Source: Mnemiopsis leidyi
Taxonomy: Eukaryota > Ctenophora > Tentaculata > Lobata > Bolinopsidae
Reading direction: 5' to 3'
Assembly (NCBI GenBank): GCA_000226015.1
Contig: JH153665.1
Span: forward strand, 192,865-223,866
DNA: 31,002 nt
The position numbers and the translations under genes were made by a program. Below are positions 19,971 through 31,002 of the stretch, piece by piece (position 1 is the first letter of the stretch; the number at the start of each line of letters is the position of its first letter). The notes under the pieces are model-generated. The model was given only the letters and a program-made list of their open reading frames with translations. It was not told the origin of the DNA and did no database searches.

Positions 19971-21206
19971 ATGATTTTTCAAGCTTTATTCGCAACTGAA
20001 TATTTAATGTTTTATTTCTGAAGTTCATAGTTAGATAAAAATTTGAAGAATTGATTATCAGCGCATGTATCTGTCAGATTCAGTTTCAGATGTTATCGGC
20101 CGTGGCACTTAAAATAATTGGCTTAATCATGTTTGAGCTAGTCTTAATTGAGTTCTCTTTTAATTTTTTTTTTTCTGAAGGTTTTACCAAGAAGTGAACA
20201 GTTTGGGTAATTTTGATACAGAGAAGCCTTTATAAAACAGAATTTTAGTAGCCATACGTTATGCCCTGTTATCGAAACTGTGTAAATGTATTGGTGTAGA
20301 ATTTACATTTTACTTCATATCAAAATATGCGTGTAACTTGGTTCCCCATTACATTATTAGAAAGTATTTAGCGCTGTAAATAATAACGAAAACATGCTGA
20401 TTAGCCGGCAATAAGGCAGTGTTATGACAAACTTACAAAATAGGATTCGCCTGGGAACAGGCATGTCCCACAAGGTCTTGGTTACATGAGAAAATGTAGA
20501 AGTATCGGCTGGTCGAATAACTGAATAAAATGAAGCGTCCAGCTGCCAGTCATCAGACATGACTGCTACGAAACCATGTGAATGTGTCGCTCAGACACAT
20601 GTCTGCATGAAATTTGACCTAAATGGAATAATTAGATTTTATTATGTTTGCCATCAACACTTTTCATATCGTATCTGTATTCGCGCGCTCCGTAAAGTGA
20701 ACGCGCGCAGCATTTAAACACTTGTTGCATACGTGAGCGAGTGATACTTACTGAAGTTTTAAAATCAGCGACCTCAGGGTAAATTAGGTCCTGTCCCACA
20801 TATACACTTGTTAAACTATTTATGACTGCGGCTGAATAGCTTTGCAGATATGGTAACTATTCGTGCGCCAATGAGAACTAACCATACACGCTATAGCTCA
20901 TTTAAACGTCGTTTTTTAAATGCTCACCGACCAGCCAGTGTGGCTTCCTAAGGGCTATCCTCTCCGATTAATGTTCCATATACATCACATTCTTTCAACA
21001 TGTCCAGGATTCTCTGGCCGATCCGAAAAGAAGTCCGTGATCTAGGAGAGCGACCAGATCGTTGAAAGAGCAGGCACTTTGCCCAATTACCGACTACTTG
21101 GTGCCAGATGCTCTCAACGCTACCACCACCCTCAGATCGGTGCGGTAGAGAGAGCTTGTGACATTTGCATGATTACCCCTTACGTATTGACAGGATAAGC
21201 TAGAAC

Positions 21207-21345
21207 ATCTCAAGTCATCTGACACACACTCAGAGAAGCTAAACATGGTGCCCCTGTGTGCCTATCTCAAGTCATCTGACACACACTCAGAGAAGCTAAA
21301 CATGGTGCCCCTGTGTGCCCATCTCAAGTCACATGACATACACCC
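21207..21345. repeat. 57-bp tandem repeat
   Basis: The unit starting ATCTCAAGTCATCTGACACA begins at 21207, 21264 and 21321. The first two copies are nearly identical across 57 bases, and the third decays after about 25 bases. Confidence 0.95.
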
Positions 21346-22914
21346 GGGAGCGTGTAGAGCCGGAGTTTAATGGGGATTCCCACAACAGGACAGGGAGAAT
21401 CTCCGTATCCTGATCTACCTCTCACGGATCGTATGTTTTCAGTTAGCCTTAAAAGCGGAAGGGAAACTTTAGAAAGTAAAAAGGAACCCATACATTGAGA
21501 AGATGTTCTGAAGTCCGATATTTTATTGTTTAACGGATGCACCCGTGGAATCCCAGCACCAAGATCATGAGATCATTTTGTCGGCTTTGTCCAGAGCAAA
21601 ACGATCCTTCCCCTGAAGTACAGGAGAGAGGGTTATAGAAAGTCCGTTTGTTGACGCTTCCTAATTGTATCTGGGAACGGTAAGCACGACGTGCCATGCA
21701 AAAGTATGGAAAATATGCACCCGTACATCATTTAGGGATAAATAAGTCTCCATTAGGGTCCGGCTAATTGAATATCAAGTCTACACGGACAGTCTAGGAA
21801 GGTATAACGCTGGTGTGTTCGTACACAAAGACTAGTCTGTCAGAGTTACTGTTGTAAGGTTTCACCCTCCACACTCCTTACATTGCAAGTTTCAGTCTCC
21901 TGAGGTTGACGTCTCTAATAATGCTTCGAGCGCTCTCTCGCAATCTCCAGCTCCCAGTAATTAGATCTCCAATATTGGTATATCATATCGGCTTTTGGAG
22001 GACTGTTTAACTTCGTTATATTTCGTGAAGCTTATTCCTGGCTATATAATTATAGACCGTTAGGAGGACTTTCTTGCCTGAAAGTTACGCAGAACGCAGC
22101 ATTAAGGGTTTATGACCTATCATATCAGTCTGACTTGATGGACTAGAAGGATATCATTCTAGCAGGGCTTAACTGTTGCCAGAATTTTGTGACAAGAGAA
22201 TCAGTTCATTAGGCTACCCCAGAAGGGAAGGATACAGTGCTTGCCTAGCTTGCAATTACCACAACACGACAACAAATTGGTTTTAAAGCTTTACCTGCAG
22301 GCTCGGTGGGGCGAAGTGCTACACTTAACTAATTTACACACGTTAACCTGTCCGTTCACATTACAGTTTCAATTTCAGGTAGGGAGGTTGCGACCGAGAG
22401 GACGATACATCGTGTAAAGACTTGTCACTTCATTATTTCAGACGTGTCTCATTTGCCAAATATAGGCAAATTCATGCAACATATAACCGCTTCGAAATTT
22501 ACACAAGATCCCTAGATAACCACTAAGTAGATCTTCTGAGTAGGCAGAGCGTAGGACACATTGGCTATTGTAGCGGTTCAGCGCAACATTACTCTTACCT
22601 TATTATAAACGTAACAATTACCCTATTAGGGTACTTCGGACACAGCGCATATTATAGGCAGATATGCGCGGTGACCTGCATGCATCAGCCTGTTATGCGT
22701 GTCTAGTAGTTTAGGGATACAATGGACCTGCATTTATGTATCAGCGATAGCAAGGTGGACTGTCCCTGCATGACTCCCTGCTTTACATGATTTGTTACAC
22801 AAGAGTGGCTATTCTGTTATAGCTGGGTAGAAAACTGGGGAGAAATCAAGATCATTAATATCTATTGTCTGGGTAAAATTCTTACTTCTGCTAAAACTCC
22901 TAACTAGACAGTGT

Positions 22915-23100
22915 AACACACCCAGAAGCACACAGATACACATACACAGACACACATTCACAGACACATACACAGGCACACACAAAGACACACAGACACA
23001 GACACATAAATACACACACGCACGAACGAATGTACGCACACAAATATACACACGCACGAACGAACGCACGCACACATACACATTACCATGATTACACACA
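22915..23100. repeat. CA-rich microsatellite/minisatellite
   Basis: A long run of ACACA with GACA, GCACG and AACGA variants, including two similar ACACACGCACGAACGAA blocks (near 23013 and 23049). The Cys/Val-rich open frames on the minus strand are products of the repeat. Confidence 0.95.
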
Positions 23101-24142
23101 TAGAACATACAAACCCAAACAGACCCCTCCAAGCCAGGTGTATTGTGTAAATCATCCTCACGATAAACCCTTCAGAGATGTTTCTATTGACTGGAGGGAG
23201 CACACAATGTAGCAGCTACTTAGCTGAGCCTTTAGAAAAGACAGTTACACAGACTGCGTGTAATCATTATGCAGATTATAAGATACACCGCCTGTAAGAG
23301 GTAGGTATAGGTGCCCAGTTGCCAGACTCCCTGATATGAGGCTAGCCTAAAGGCATGGTATAAACTTACTGCCTCATTGTTGCAGTTATGTGAGAGTATA
23401 ATAATACCTCTTGTAGGATGAATAAACCAGTACCATGATGGCCCTACTGCCGTATTATCATATTTGAATTTCGCCATGGAGAGGGGGCCGGCTCATGAGT
23501 TGTGTTATTTGTTAGAGAAATTATAGACAGAACATGCTGACTCAGCCGCCCCAAGCACCAGTGGTAACTGTGTCTGTTTGTATGCTCAGAGTTACTTTAA
23601 TACGGGAAGGTTGTACGAGACGGCTGCAAAATTTACACGTTTTTATCGCCGGGTTTTTTTTCAAATAAAAATATCTTTCAATAGCAGACCAATAATAGAA
23701 CGTTAAACATTTTGGTTTTATCATTATAGATTATTGGAGCTGTAATAAGTAGCAGCTAATTTTATCGGAAAACTTCCATTTTGTGCTATTCCGCTGAGTC
23801 ACTGCATTCGACCCAAGTCATGCAACCTTTTTTTGGAAAATCCCGGGTCATTTAAAAAAATTTACGGGTGTAACTGATGGGAAACATCACCAAGGGTGAC
23901 ATCAGCGTCTTTTTCAGTATTTACTTTTTTCTAGGTTGTAGAGACCGGTTCGAATAACCAATAAACACAGTGTAGAAAGTGTTGATCGGTCGTATGATTT
24001 TAATTAAAGCTTGGAATCCACGGCTACACTAAACTTGATTGTAAGATAATTTCATAAGAACGTTTTCCTTGAGTCAACTCATAAGCTACTGTTCCAATCC
24101 ACTTGAAAGTCGATTTCAAAGGCACACACAGGATCAATGAAG

Positions 24143-24413
24143 TTATTTGACAATACGCTGAATTATCTCCCGATTCAATTTTACAGTGAGGCTACAAGTT
24201 GCGCTAACTAGGTCCCCTAAAAAGTTCTCCCCAAGATTCCTAAGATCTGCTACATGGACAGACTGTAAAGATTCCCCAGAATCCTCAAGATGAAGGTCGG
24301 CGGGTACTGAATCGTTACAAATTAGAGTAGCGTCGCCCGGCACGAATCGTTCACCATACAGCATTTGACTTCGTTCTATTGAAAGTTCCCAATTTACAAT
24401 CGACACGTCCAGC
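24143..24413 (-). CDS. Candidate terminal exon, weak COMM-domain-like pattern
   Basis: On the minus strand, a weak acceptor (TTAACTGTGCAG) is followed by 89 codons and a TAA at 24143-24145. The peptide includes LDVSIVNWELSIERSQMLYG, DATLICNDSVPADLHLED and GESLQSVHVADLRNLGENFL. A V-x-W-x-L strand, alternating strands, then an L-x-x-L helix near the C-terminus is the layout of COMM domains (COMMD family), but the match is by pattern only and the usual Pro and Leu positions are not clear. Codon use is protein-like and no upstream exon was found. It could also be a chance open frame or a decayed copy. Confidence 0.3.
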
Positions 24414-27400
24414 CTGCACAGTTAACCACTCGTTTACCGCTAATTACACGCCGATTTCCCGCCGATTGCAGAGGATCCCACTCTCTAGATTATCGGACAG
24501 AATAGGTCTGAAACAATGGGGCTAGGGGTGGTTGGTTTAGGTTCGGTGAATAGATGCGATAGACTTGGAGCGAGATCACGGCCATTAACAGTAATAAATA
24601 AGTTATTGAACACACTCAATCAATATTCATTAGGCTAGTCAGTAATTGTAGGGAATCTTCCTGAGTAAGTCAGTGAGATACCAAGTATCACACTGGTATG
24701 TCAGACAGAGGGTTTTCTCGAAGACCCCACATTCAGTCCACACGACCGCCAATTCAAAGCACCAGGCTAGATTGCCGCTCTAACCAACGACCCACATAGC
24801 CGGATCGTGCTCAGAAGAATCCTGGGTTCAGTCTAATTTAGGAACTAAGTGTATTTATACTGAGATACTCACCTCACCTTCCCATCTTAATGAAGTGGTA
24901 TCAGTACCCCGGCGTTACCGGCACATTTATTTGTTTGTTCCTCGTGTTGACCTGAAGTGGACGTCACGGGTGTGGCACTGTCTACAACAAAGTTATTTCA
25001 TCGAATATTAACCTTGAGAAAAATGCCATGCTACTCAGTACGGCTGTGAAATGTGGCCCATATTGGCGAGAAAAGGGTAATTAATGACACATGGCAAGAT
25101 GTTAAATTTTGGAGTTGCAAAGAAAAGTTGTGGGATTTCCAAAAGATTCTTGTTCTCTGTGTTTATAGAGGTCCTCTAAAACACAAAACTATTGAATTGT
25201 CACATGTTTTAGTCTTAAATATTGACCAGCGGAGACAAGGGTAGTGAGTTAGTTAAGTTAAACATTATATTCTGCATCTTACTTTTAGCCAACGACAGAT
25301 CTAAGATTAGTCTAATATGATTATTATACTTTAATGGCTAACGGCAAATCTGTCTTCCTCATTAATTACATACAAATATAAGGGGATGCTGCTTTAATCT
25401 CCGGCGTTATTAATACACTGCTAATTGAACCAAAACGCATTCTGAAGGTAGAGGGTAAACAGTAATAGTCAAAGGGGAGGAGTTGGACTAAGCACTTGGG
25501 TTAAATTCAACGTTTTATTAACCTAGTATATGGGTACAAAAGGGGTAGGAAGAAGAGGGGAGGGAAATTTTTAACAAAATCCAGTCGAAATGGCAGCCGT
25601 GGTATGTAATTGCCAAAAAAATCCCCCAATATGCAGGAAGTTAGCGCTCACAAAGTACCTCTAAGATACTGTCACCCTGGAATTTTACAGACGTTTAGAG
25701 GTTTCTAATAGTTCGGTATTTGACATTAGGGCTCATCATTATTCAGCACACACCCCCAAGTGGTTGTGGGCCCCTAATAATTCACTTCAGATAAGAGTTA
25801 ATGTAGGCTAAACACCTGAAGGATGGCAATGCTTGCCCCACCGCCGCAACTTATAGCCGTTTTCATGTGACGGCACCTGCTTTGATAAGATTTGATGACG
25901 CAAAATGAAAGGGTTAGTCTTGGAGATCGATTAGGAATAGTACTAGGGATGTAAATGTTAGGACATCATGGTATTTGACCATTGCCTCGGGCTGCGTCAA
26001 CATCCAAGCACTACACGATCATTAATAATTAATTGTGTCAGCCTAGCAGAGGGAGACTCCTCTCCTAACTCTCTCTCTCACTCTCCTTCCTTCTCTGTCT
26101 GCGAGGAGGACCAAGACCGAGACTTTATCTCCTACACCCTATTCTTAGGTGTTGAAATTCGAGTAATATTACCTAATCAAATGAATATCTAATGTTGTAT
26201 ATAAGTGGCTCTGTTATCTGCGATTTCTGGAATAGGACCCGGGTGCGTTAAGCCCACTTTTGTCATCGTACATTACGACCTCTTCCGAGAGTTTGTGTAC
26301 CAATTATTTTCTTAATTACCAACGTTCTACCCACTGAAATCTCGGGTTGAGCTGTTCTCAGCTTCCAGCTCTTCAATTTTTATACTGAAATGGAATTTAA
26401 AAATGATTTCTGTATTATTTATGGATGAAATCTGCATTGCATTGTAAAGGAATTGCCCGTGGTTGGAGTTAAAATACTACCTGGTTCATCTTGTCCATAA
26501 AAATGATTTGATGTAGAAGTGAAAAGCGATGTTAAAACAGTAGTTCCACAGTGGGACAAAGCAACAAGGTCATAAATCACAATTTTCAATTCGGAGATAA
26601 TACAATAAATATTTAGAGAATAAAACTAAAAACACAGACCAGTAGTTTATATCTTCAGAACTGGTTCATAATATCAAATTTGAGCAACTCAACCGTTTTA
26701 CTGCGAATATCTTAAAAAGTTGTGTCAGTAATACACTTGACACATACACACACAAACGTGATAACAGTCCAGCCAATCACCTTGCAGTAAATTGATAACT
26801 GCCGTCCTTAACTGTTAGCAACTTTCTATATTCTAACTTTAATTTAGTTCATAAAACATCTCATAAGTTCTATGTTGTTTAAAAGAAAAACTCGCAATAT
26901 TTTATATCGCAACTTTCTATCAAGATACGTCCCTCTTTCGGTGAAAATAATGCCTAAAGAGTAAAGACGGAAGAAAAACTTGCTGTTGGTAGTATAAGGT
27001 GTACACATTCGCAGTAGTACATACTACATTGAATATTGAATGTATATAGGGATAGAACTGTGTAAAAGAAACGTAACATATAATATAATTATATATATTT
27101 GTCCGGCTAGATAGAAGTGCATTTTAGTGACACGTGTTTTTGTATCGTTTGTACACTGGCCTTGCACTCGGGAAGACGAGCGAAATTAATACAACATACC
27201 CAAAGCTACTACACAAATTATTTATCTTCAAAAAATTTAAAAAATTGCTAAAGAAATTATATAGACTAGCGCTAGGTATCAATCTCGGGTCCTAAAATTT
27301 AAAAATTTTAACATCACACGTCAGAGAATTGTTATGTACAGAGTATAGATAAAGTCATAATTTTCTTTGTCACAAAGTCTAGTCGTATTTAATTGCAGAT

Positions 27401-28337
27401 CTATGATTGGGGAAAGAACTGAAGCCAACTTTTTCCTAAAGATGGCTAATTGAAAAGGTAACAAAATTAGTAGAAACCTGCATAAATGTCAAGTTCACTA
27501 TCCCAGAAAAGATTGCACTCATCTCTGTCTTTGATTAAAAATGTTCATGCAGTTAAGAAATTTGTCTCTTTCAAGGTTTAAAACAGGTTAAAAAGATTTT
27601 CTTGCAGGAATAAACTCATCTCATTTGTACGTCAGATCTTGGTCACAATCTCAGAATTAAATTTAAGTCTTTTTGGGATCGTGACAAGTGTGGCCTACTA
27701 CCGACCAATATGGTATGGTGAAGAATTCCAGAATGATGACTTCTAGTGCTAAATAGGTGCAAAAAATGTGCTCTAGGTTGATAACAATGTGCCAGACGGA
27801 AGATGAATTTCCAAGTGTGTGATGATGCCTCATAAAATTCGCTTGAGAAAGAGTGACAAATGATGGGTTATTGAGGCCTTGGGCATCGCCAAAAATTCGA
27901 CACAAAGTCCTTACACTTATATAAATGATACTAGGATGTTAGGATTTAACAACATTAATGCCAGGCAGCACATTATTGAAGCATGCCGAAGCCTTGAAAA
28001 TAACAAGCTCAGTTTCTTATCGGGTTTCCATCACTTGCCCTCTCGACCCCAAAGAGAGATACATGATATTCTGTTTACGTATAAAGTTAGATCCCCGCAC
28101 TTGCAAGCCATGTTTTCACAAGGAAACTAGAACACAGAGCTGGCCATTAAAAAATTCGTACAAAAGTCAGAGGGTGTGAAGGTGAGCTTCAAGTTCCGTC
28201 AATCTTAACATAGAAATACATATATCAGCTATATAGTAACCAATTTATACAGCAAAAGATATTTAATTAACAAAGGGACTTCAAAAAGTCCAAGATTTGC
28301 AGAAATTTGTAAAAACACCCCACCTTTCACGACAAGT
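24414..28337. other. Intergenic region, no supported gene
   Basis: Only short open frames without convincing borders. It contains a possible tRNA-like SINE remnant near 24748-24790 and AT-rich stretches (for example 27070-27100 and 27225-27310). Confidence 0.5.
24748..24790 (-). mobile_element. Possible tRNA-derived SINE remnant
   Basis: Read on the minus strand, TTGGTTAGAGCGGC (24787-24774) resembles a tRNA A box (TGGYTNAGTGGTTAGAGC). About 14 bases further, GCTTTGAATTGG weakly resembles a B box (GGTTCGAATCC). Spacing is short and no acceptor stem pairs, so it is not a working tRNA gene. Confidence 0.25.
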
Positions 28338-28340
28338 GCG

Positions 28341-28484
28341 ACTGATCACCGGACGTGCACAGGTCATTGTATCAGACCACTTGGCTTAGGCCAAACTTAA
28401 ATGTGCCTGATTGCTGAACGTGCACAGAAACCGCTCACAATCAAATTGCTCGCACGCACGTGCAACTGATCACGGAACGTGCAC
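28341..28484. repeat. Interspersed repeat, core TGATCACNGAACGTGCAC
   Basis: Three copies at about 28341, 28405 and 28464 share CTGAT-C-CGGAACGTGCAC, about 60 bases apart, with diverged sequence between. They lie just past the stop codon of the minus-strand membrane-protein gene, so they would be in its 3' UTR or flank. Confidence 0.7.
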
Positions 28485-28500
28485 GGTGCGCACGCGAGTT

Positions 28501-28853
28501 TCACACCACTACTGACACTGTGTGGTCATGGTCTTCGGACATGACGAAATGGTACTCTGGGTACGACTGACTATTGTTTTGCTCGGTAAAAGTTCTGGAT
28601 CCGTTCTGATCGTTGCAGGACTTGATTTCCTCCAGTTTTATGGGACTGAGGACGGGTTTCCTTAACTTGAGGATGAGGAGGGCCGATATAACAAGGATTG
28701 CAGCGATGCACACTGCCGTGATGCTGATCGTAGTTATAATCGTCATGCTGGTGCTGTCATGGGGCTTCTTATTTTCTTCTTTTTCTTCTTCTTCAGATTT
28801 GTCCGGTACTGGAACCGGGTTCAACATGGTCTCGTTAAACGGGGGAATGATAA
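28501..28853 (-). CDS. Last exon of a single-pass membrane protein: TM helix and cytoplasmic tail
   Basis: Read on the minus strand from a good acceptor (TCTATATTTCAG), two bases complete an Ile codon and the frame runs to a stop at 28501-28503. Order: juxtamembrane IIPPFNETMLNPVPVPDK with an NET glycosylation site, an acidic Glu/Lys stretch, one hydrophobic helix (ITTISITAVCIAAILVISAL), a basic stop-transfer KLRK, then a tail of about 50 residues with SYPEYHFVMSED and the end TVSVVV. Topology by the positive-inside rule is type I. The C-terminal V-V-V resembles a class II PDZ ligand. The family is not recognised. Confidence 0.85.
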
Positions 28854-29475
28854 CTGAAATATAGACATATTAGAAATTATGTAATACACATCTTTCTTTT
28901 AACTTACTAACTCATCTTAGAGTCTGAGTGCTGCGACCTCTTATGTGCTAATTCTGGACCAACAGTATTGGCATATTCGCAGAACCTAAGATTTATTGTA
29001 ACATTGTAAAGCTGCAGCAGAGTAAGATGGCAACATTGTACACCCGACACTTAGCTTAGACTCGATTGAACAGGAATGGCATTTTATTGTTCTATCGTCA
29101 ATTATTATGGAACGTTAAATCAGGGGACTTGTCAAAAGGAGTTACATATTATTCAGATGGGGTGTAAGAATTGAATACGAAATCTAAGTAGGTAGGTTTA
29201 TTAAACAAGTACGTCAACGTAAGACGATTCCTAAGAGGCATTTTATTGTAAGTATTGATGGACACAAAGCTAAGCATCACATGAGCTACTCCCACCAGAA
29301 AACTGGCGCGATGCAAGCATTTAATCATCAACAATATGATTACGAAAATGTACTCAAGTTTTAATTAATATGAGGTGCTCTAACCAGGTCCCAAATCCTG
29401 GCGACAATCTTGACTTATGATATTTTAGTACTTTTTATTATAGCCTGCGTCTAATAATTGACTACTAATACTCAC

Positions 29476-29657
29476 TAGGATGGTCAGTGACGGAGTTTGG
29501 GTCAGTGACGCGTGTCGGGCCGGAGGACATGGACAAGTCCTGGCGACGCGGCGTGGTGTCTGTCTTGATGCCCTCGCATGTGTTTACCGCAAACGTGGGA
29601 CATTCGTGTTGGTGCCAGAGCGCGTGGTACTGCTCCAGACCATCTTTAGTGGAACAC
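29476..29657 (-). CDS. Ectodomain exon of the single-pass membrane protein
   Basis: Minus strand, 182 bases, acceptor CAACAATTGCAG (phase 2), donor CCTA|GTGAGT (phase 1). It joins the exon at 28853 in frame (HP-I-IIPP). It encodes CSTKDGLEQYHALWHQHECP then TFAVNTCEGIK, with three cysteines in the first 27 residues, followed by a Thr/Ser/Pro-rich stalk (MSSGPTRVTDPNSVTDHP). It is probably the last part of a disulphide-bonded ectodomain followed by a membrane-proximal stalk. The Cys spacing did not let me assign TNFR, Ly6 or LDLR type. Earlier exons should lie above 29700 or beyond the window. Confidence 0.7.
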
Positions 29658-30950
29658 CTGCAATTGTTGAGGTTCAGTGTCAGGATCGGAATCCGTCTTG
29701 ACATTTTGGAAGTGTTAAATGTGATATACTTTTGCTCGTTGCTTAGTATTATTATAAGTACTATTTATTCCAATTTGAGTTCTCTCATCCCTTACTCCTA
29801 GATAAGCTAAACTTCTGACGATCCTAGGTAGACGACGAAACACTTGGACTCTCTCAGAGAGCAAGCCGGTACACTCTCTGGAGTCAGGACTCTCATTTAG
29901 GGACTGCTACAACCCCGACTAATCAATTTATTCAGCAATGAATTTTCAGACTGATAACAATTTCTGACTGCTCTCTCCCTCTCTAATTTACACACAGGGT
30001 ATATTGTAACAAGTTCGATACTGGGGTCCCATTGTTTCAGGATATGGACCCTGAATTAGACCCCGTGTTAGTATCAACTCAATGATTTGATTTCCTTCCA
30101 GACGAATGTGTGATTCTTATCATGAACTCGGTGATGAATGACAAGACTCTAGTTACGTAACTACACAATCTAGTGAGAGGCAAATTTCCAATTTCTGATA
30201 AAGCAAGTTACCTATAACTTATAAACTTTCAACAAAGTTTACGTAAAAAATTTATTTTCAGCATATTATGCCGCATAGAACTATTCGATTCTTTTAACAA
30301 TACATTAAGGGAAATCCCACGGGCACTTCTTCTGTGTCAATAATTCACGACATGGAATGTTTGACGGTATTGATGAGTCTCTCATTGATCGGTATAATAT
30401 TCCTGGTCAGACAACGAGACGTTTAAGTTATTGTTTTTCCATTTCTGTGTTGTCCTCACAACAATCAGCTACACTGATTTGAAAGTCAGTTAAATGTTTC
30501 AGTTAGCAGCATTGTTTCCAATTTCCTGTTAGCACTGAGTCCGCTAGACAAGAGGAATTTCCTATGTTATTAGATATCTCAGGGCATCAAAGGCTGCCCT
30601 CTTTAAGAGACCTCGGTCCTCGGTCATTGTGCTCATCTTTACTAAGTAGTCGAAATAAGTCCTCCAGATTTCAGATGCTCGAAAGCTAGATTCGTAGAAA
30701 ATAAAGGTCAAGTTGTCAACATTCTATGTGATCACCGGCAAGGGACATAAATTCAACGTGTCGATGGTCGCTACATGTATCTCGATAAGGAACATTCTGG
30801 GCCATTAGACAGGGTCTAGATTGGAGCTTGAGGCGACTAAGATCCGGACTTGGTCCTGTTATCAGGACTTTCCATGAATACCAGGTGCTGAGAGCTAAAT
30901 AACCAGTCTATCTAGAGTTGCTCTCAGCCTGAACAGTCTGCACAAGCTTA
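29658..30950. other. Intron or upstream region of the minus-strand gene, no supported exon
   Basis: I looked for further ectodomain or signal-peptide exons on the minus strand and found none with open frame and good borders. CTCTC-rich patches occur near 29850-29880 and 29970-29985. Confidence 0.4.
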
Positions 30951-30958
30951 CTCTCTCT

Positions 30959-31002
<44 letters not shown>
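30951..31002. repeat. (TC)n microsatellite at window end
   Basis: C-rich sequence passing into a pure TC run up to the last base, in the same orientation as the tract at position 1. Confidence 0.98.

Larger units (their letters stand above)
19971..24142. other. Intergenic region, no supported gene
   Basis: Open frames here are short, lack good exon borders and match nothing I recognise. The region holds the 57-bp repeat at 21207, the CA-rich tract at 22915 and a GC-rich inverted pair CGCGCGC/GCGCGCG near 20683-20708. Confidence 0.5.

Noticed and set aside
22809-23203. Two minus-strand frames rich in Cys and Val
   Set aside because: Produced by the CA-rich repeat. The Cys periodicity follows the dinucleotide, not a domain.
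24748-24800. Functional tRNA gene on the minus strand
   Set aside because: Only the A-box-like part is good. The B box is degenerate and no acceptor or anticodon stems pair.
24854-24960. Minus-strand exon ending at a good-looking GTGAGT donor
   Set aside because: All three frames contain stops between the nearest acceptor and the donor.
25968-26192. Plus-strand open frame with SPSFSVCEEDQDRDFISYTL
   Set aside because: The centre looks protein-like but is partly a CT-rich low-complexity tract, and I found no matching exon borders or partner exon.
27663-28179. Overlapping open frames on both strands that might be a decayed transposase
   Set aside because: No catalytic motif, terminal repeats or recognisable domain; short frames only.

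Overview
This window reads as animal (metazoan) nuclear DNA. Coding sequence comes in short exons with GT-AG borders and introns of a few hundred to about 3,700 bases. Microsatellites and minisatellites are common, and the main gene belongs to the protein 4.1 FERM superfamily. I cannot name the phylum. Both ends of the window run into (TC)n tracts, so it may be a whole contig broken at simple repeats.

Plus strand, 1286-14809: one gene model of 15 phase-consistent exons (about 667 residues; the 5' end lies outside the window or was not found). Exons 1-6 encode the end of the FERM F2 lobe, the F3 lobe and the start of a FERM-adjacent (FA) domain, closest to protein 4.1/Coracle. The next nine exons are unlike the usual 4.1 tail. 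They carry repeated DHxY modules with YxN tyrosine motifs, long Glu/Asp/Ser blocks, a PPxY motif, SH3-type proline motifs and many single tyrosines. I see no spectrin-actin-binding domain and no 4.1 C-terminal domain.

Plus strand, 15388-19199: a 2-kb exon and four smaller ones, again phase-consistent. They encode about 1,040 residues of Ser/Pro/Arg-rich, probably disordered protein ending at a TAG stop, with more YxN tyrosines and a 24-bp coding repeat. Shared strand, spacing and motif style suggest this is the C-terminal half of the same protein (over 1,700 residues in all). The junction across 14809-15388 is unresolved, and a separate gene starting at the ATG at 15401 is possible. AATAAA signals lie at 19926 and 19962.

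Minus strand, 29657-28501: the last two exons of a single-pass membrane protein with a short Cys-containing ectodomain piece, one TM helix and a 50-residue tail. It is convergent with the main gene. A weaker candidate terminal exon lies on the minus strand at 24143-24413.

The rest is intron or intergenic DNA: a cloverleaf-like nested palindrome (2838-3010) beside a 114-bp tandem duplication and a short-unit repeat, a KpnI/AgeI-rich minisatellite (12393-12640), a 57-bp repeat (21207-21345), CA/TG tracts and a possible tRNA-derived SINE remnant near 24780.
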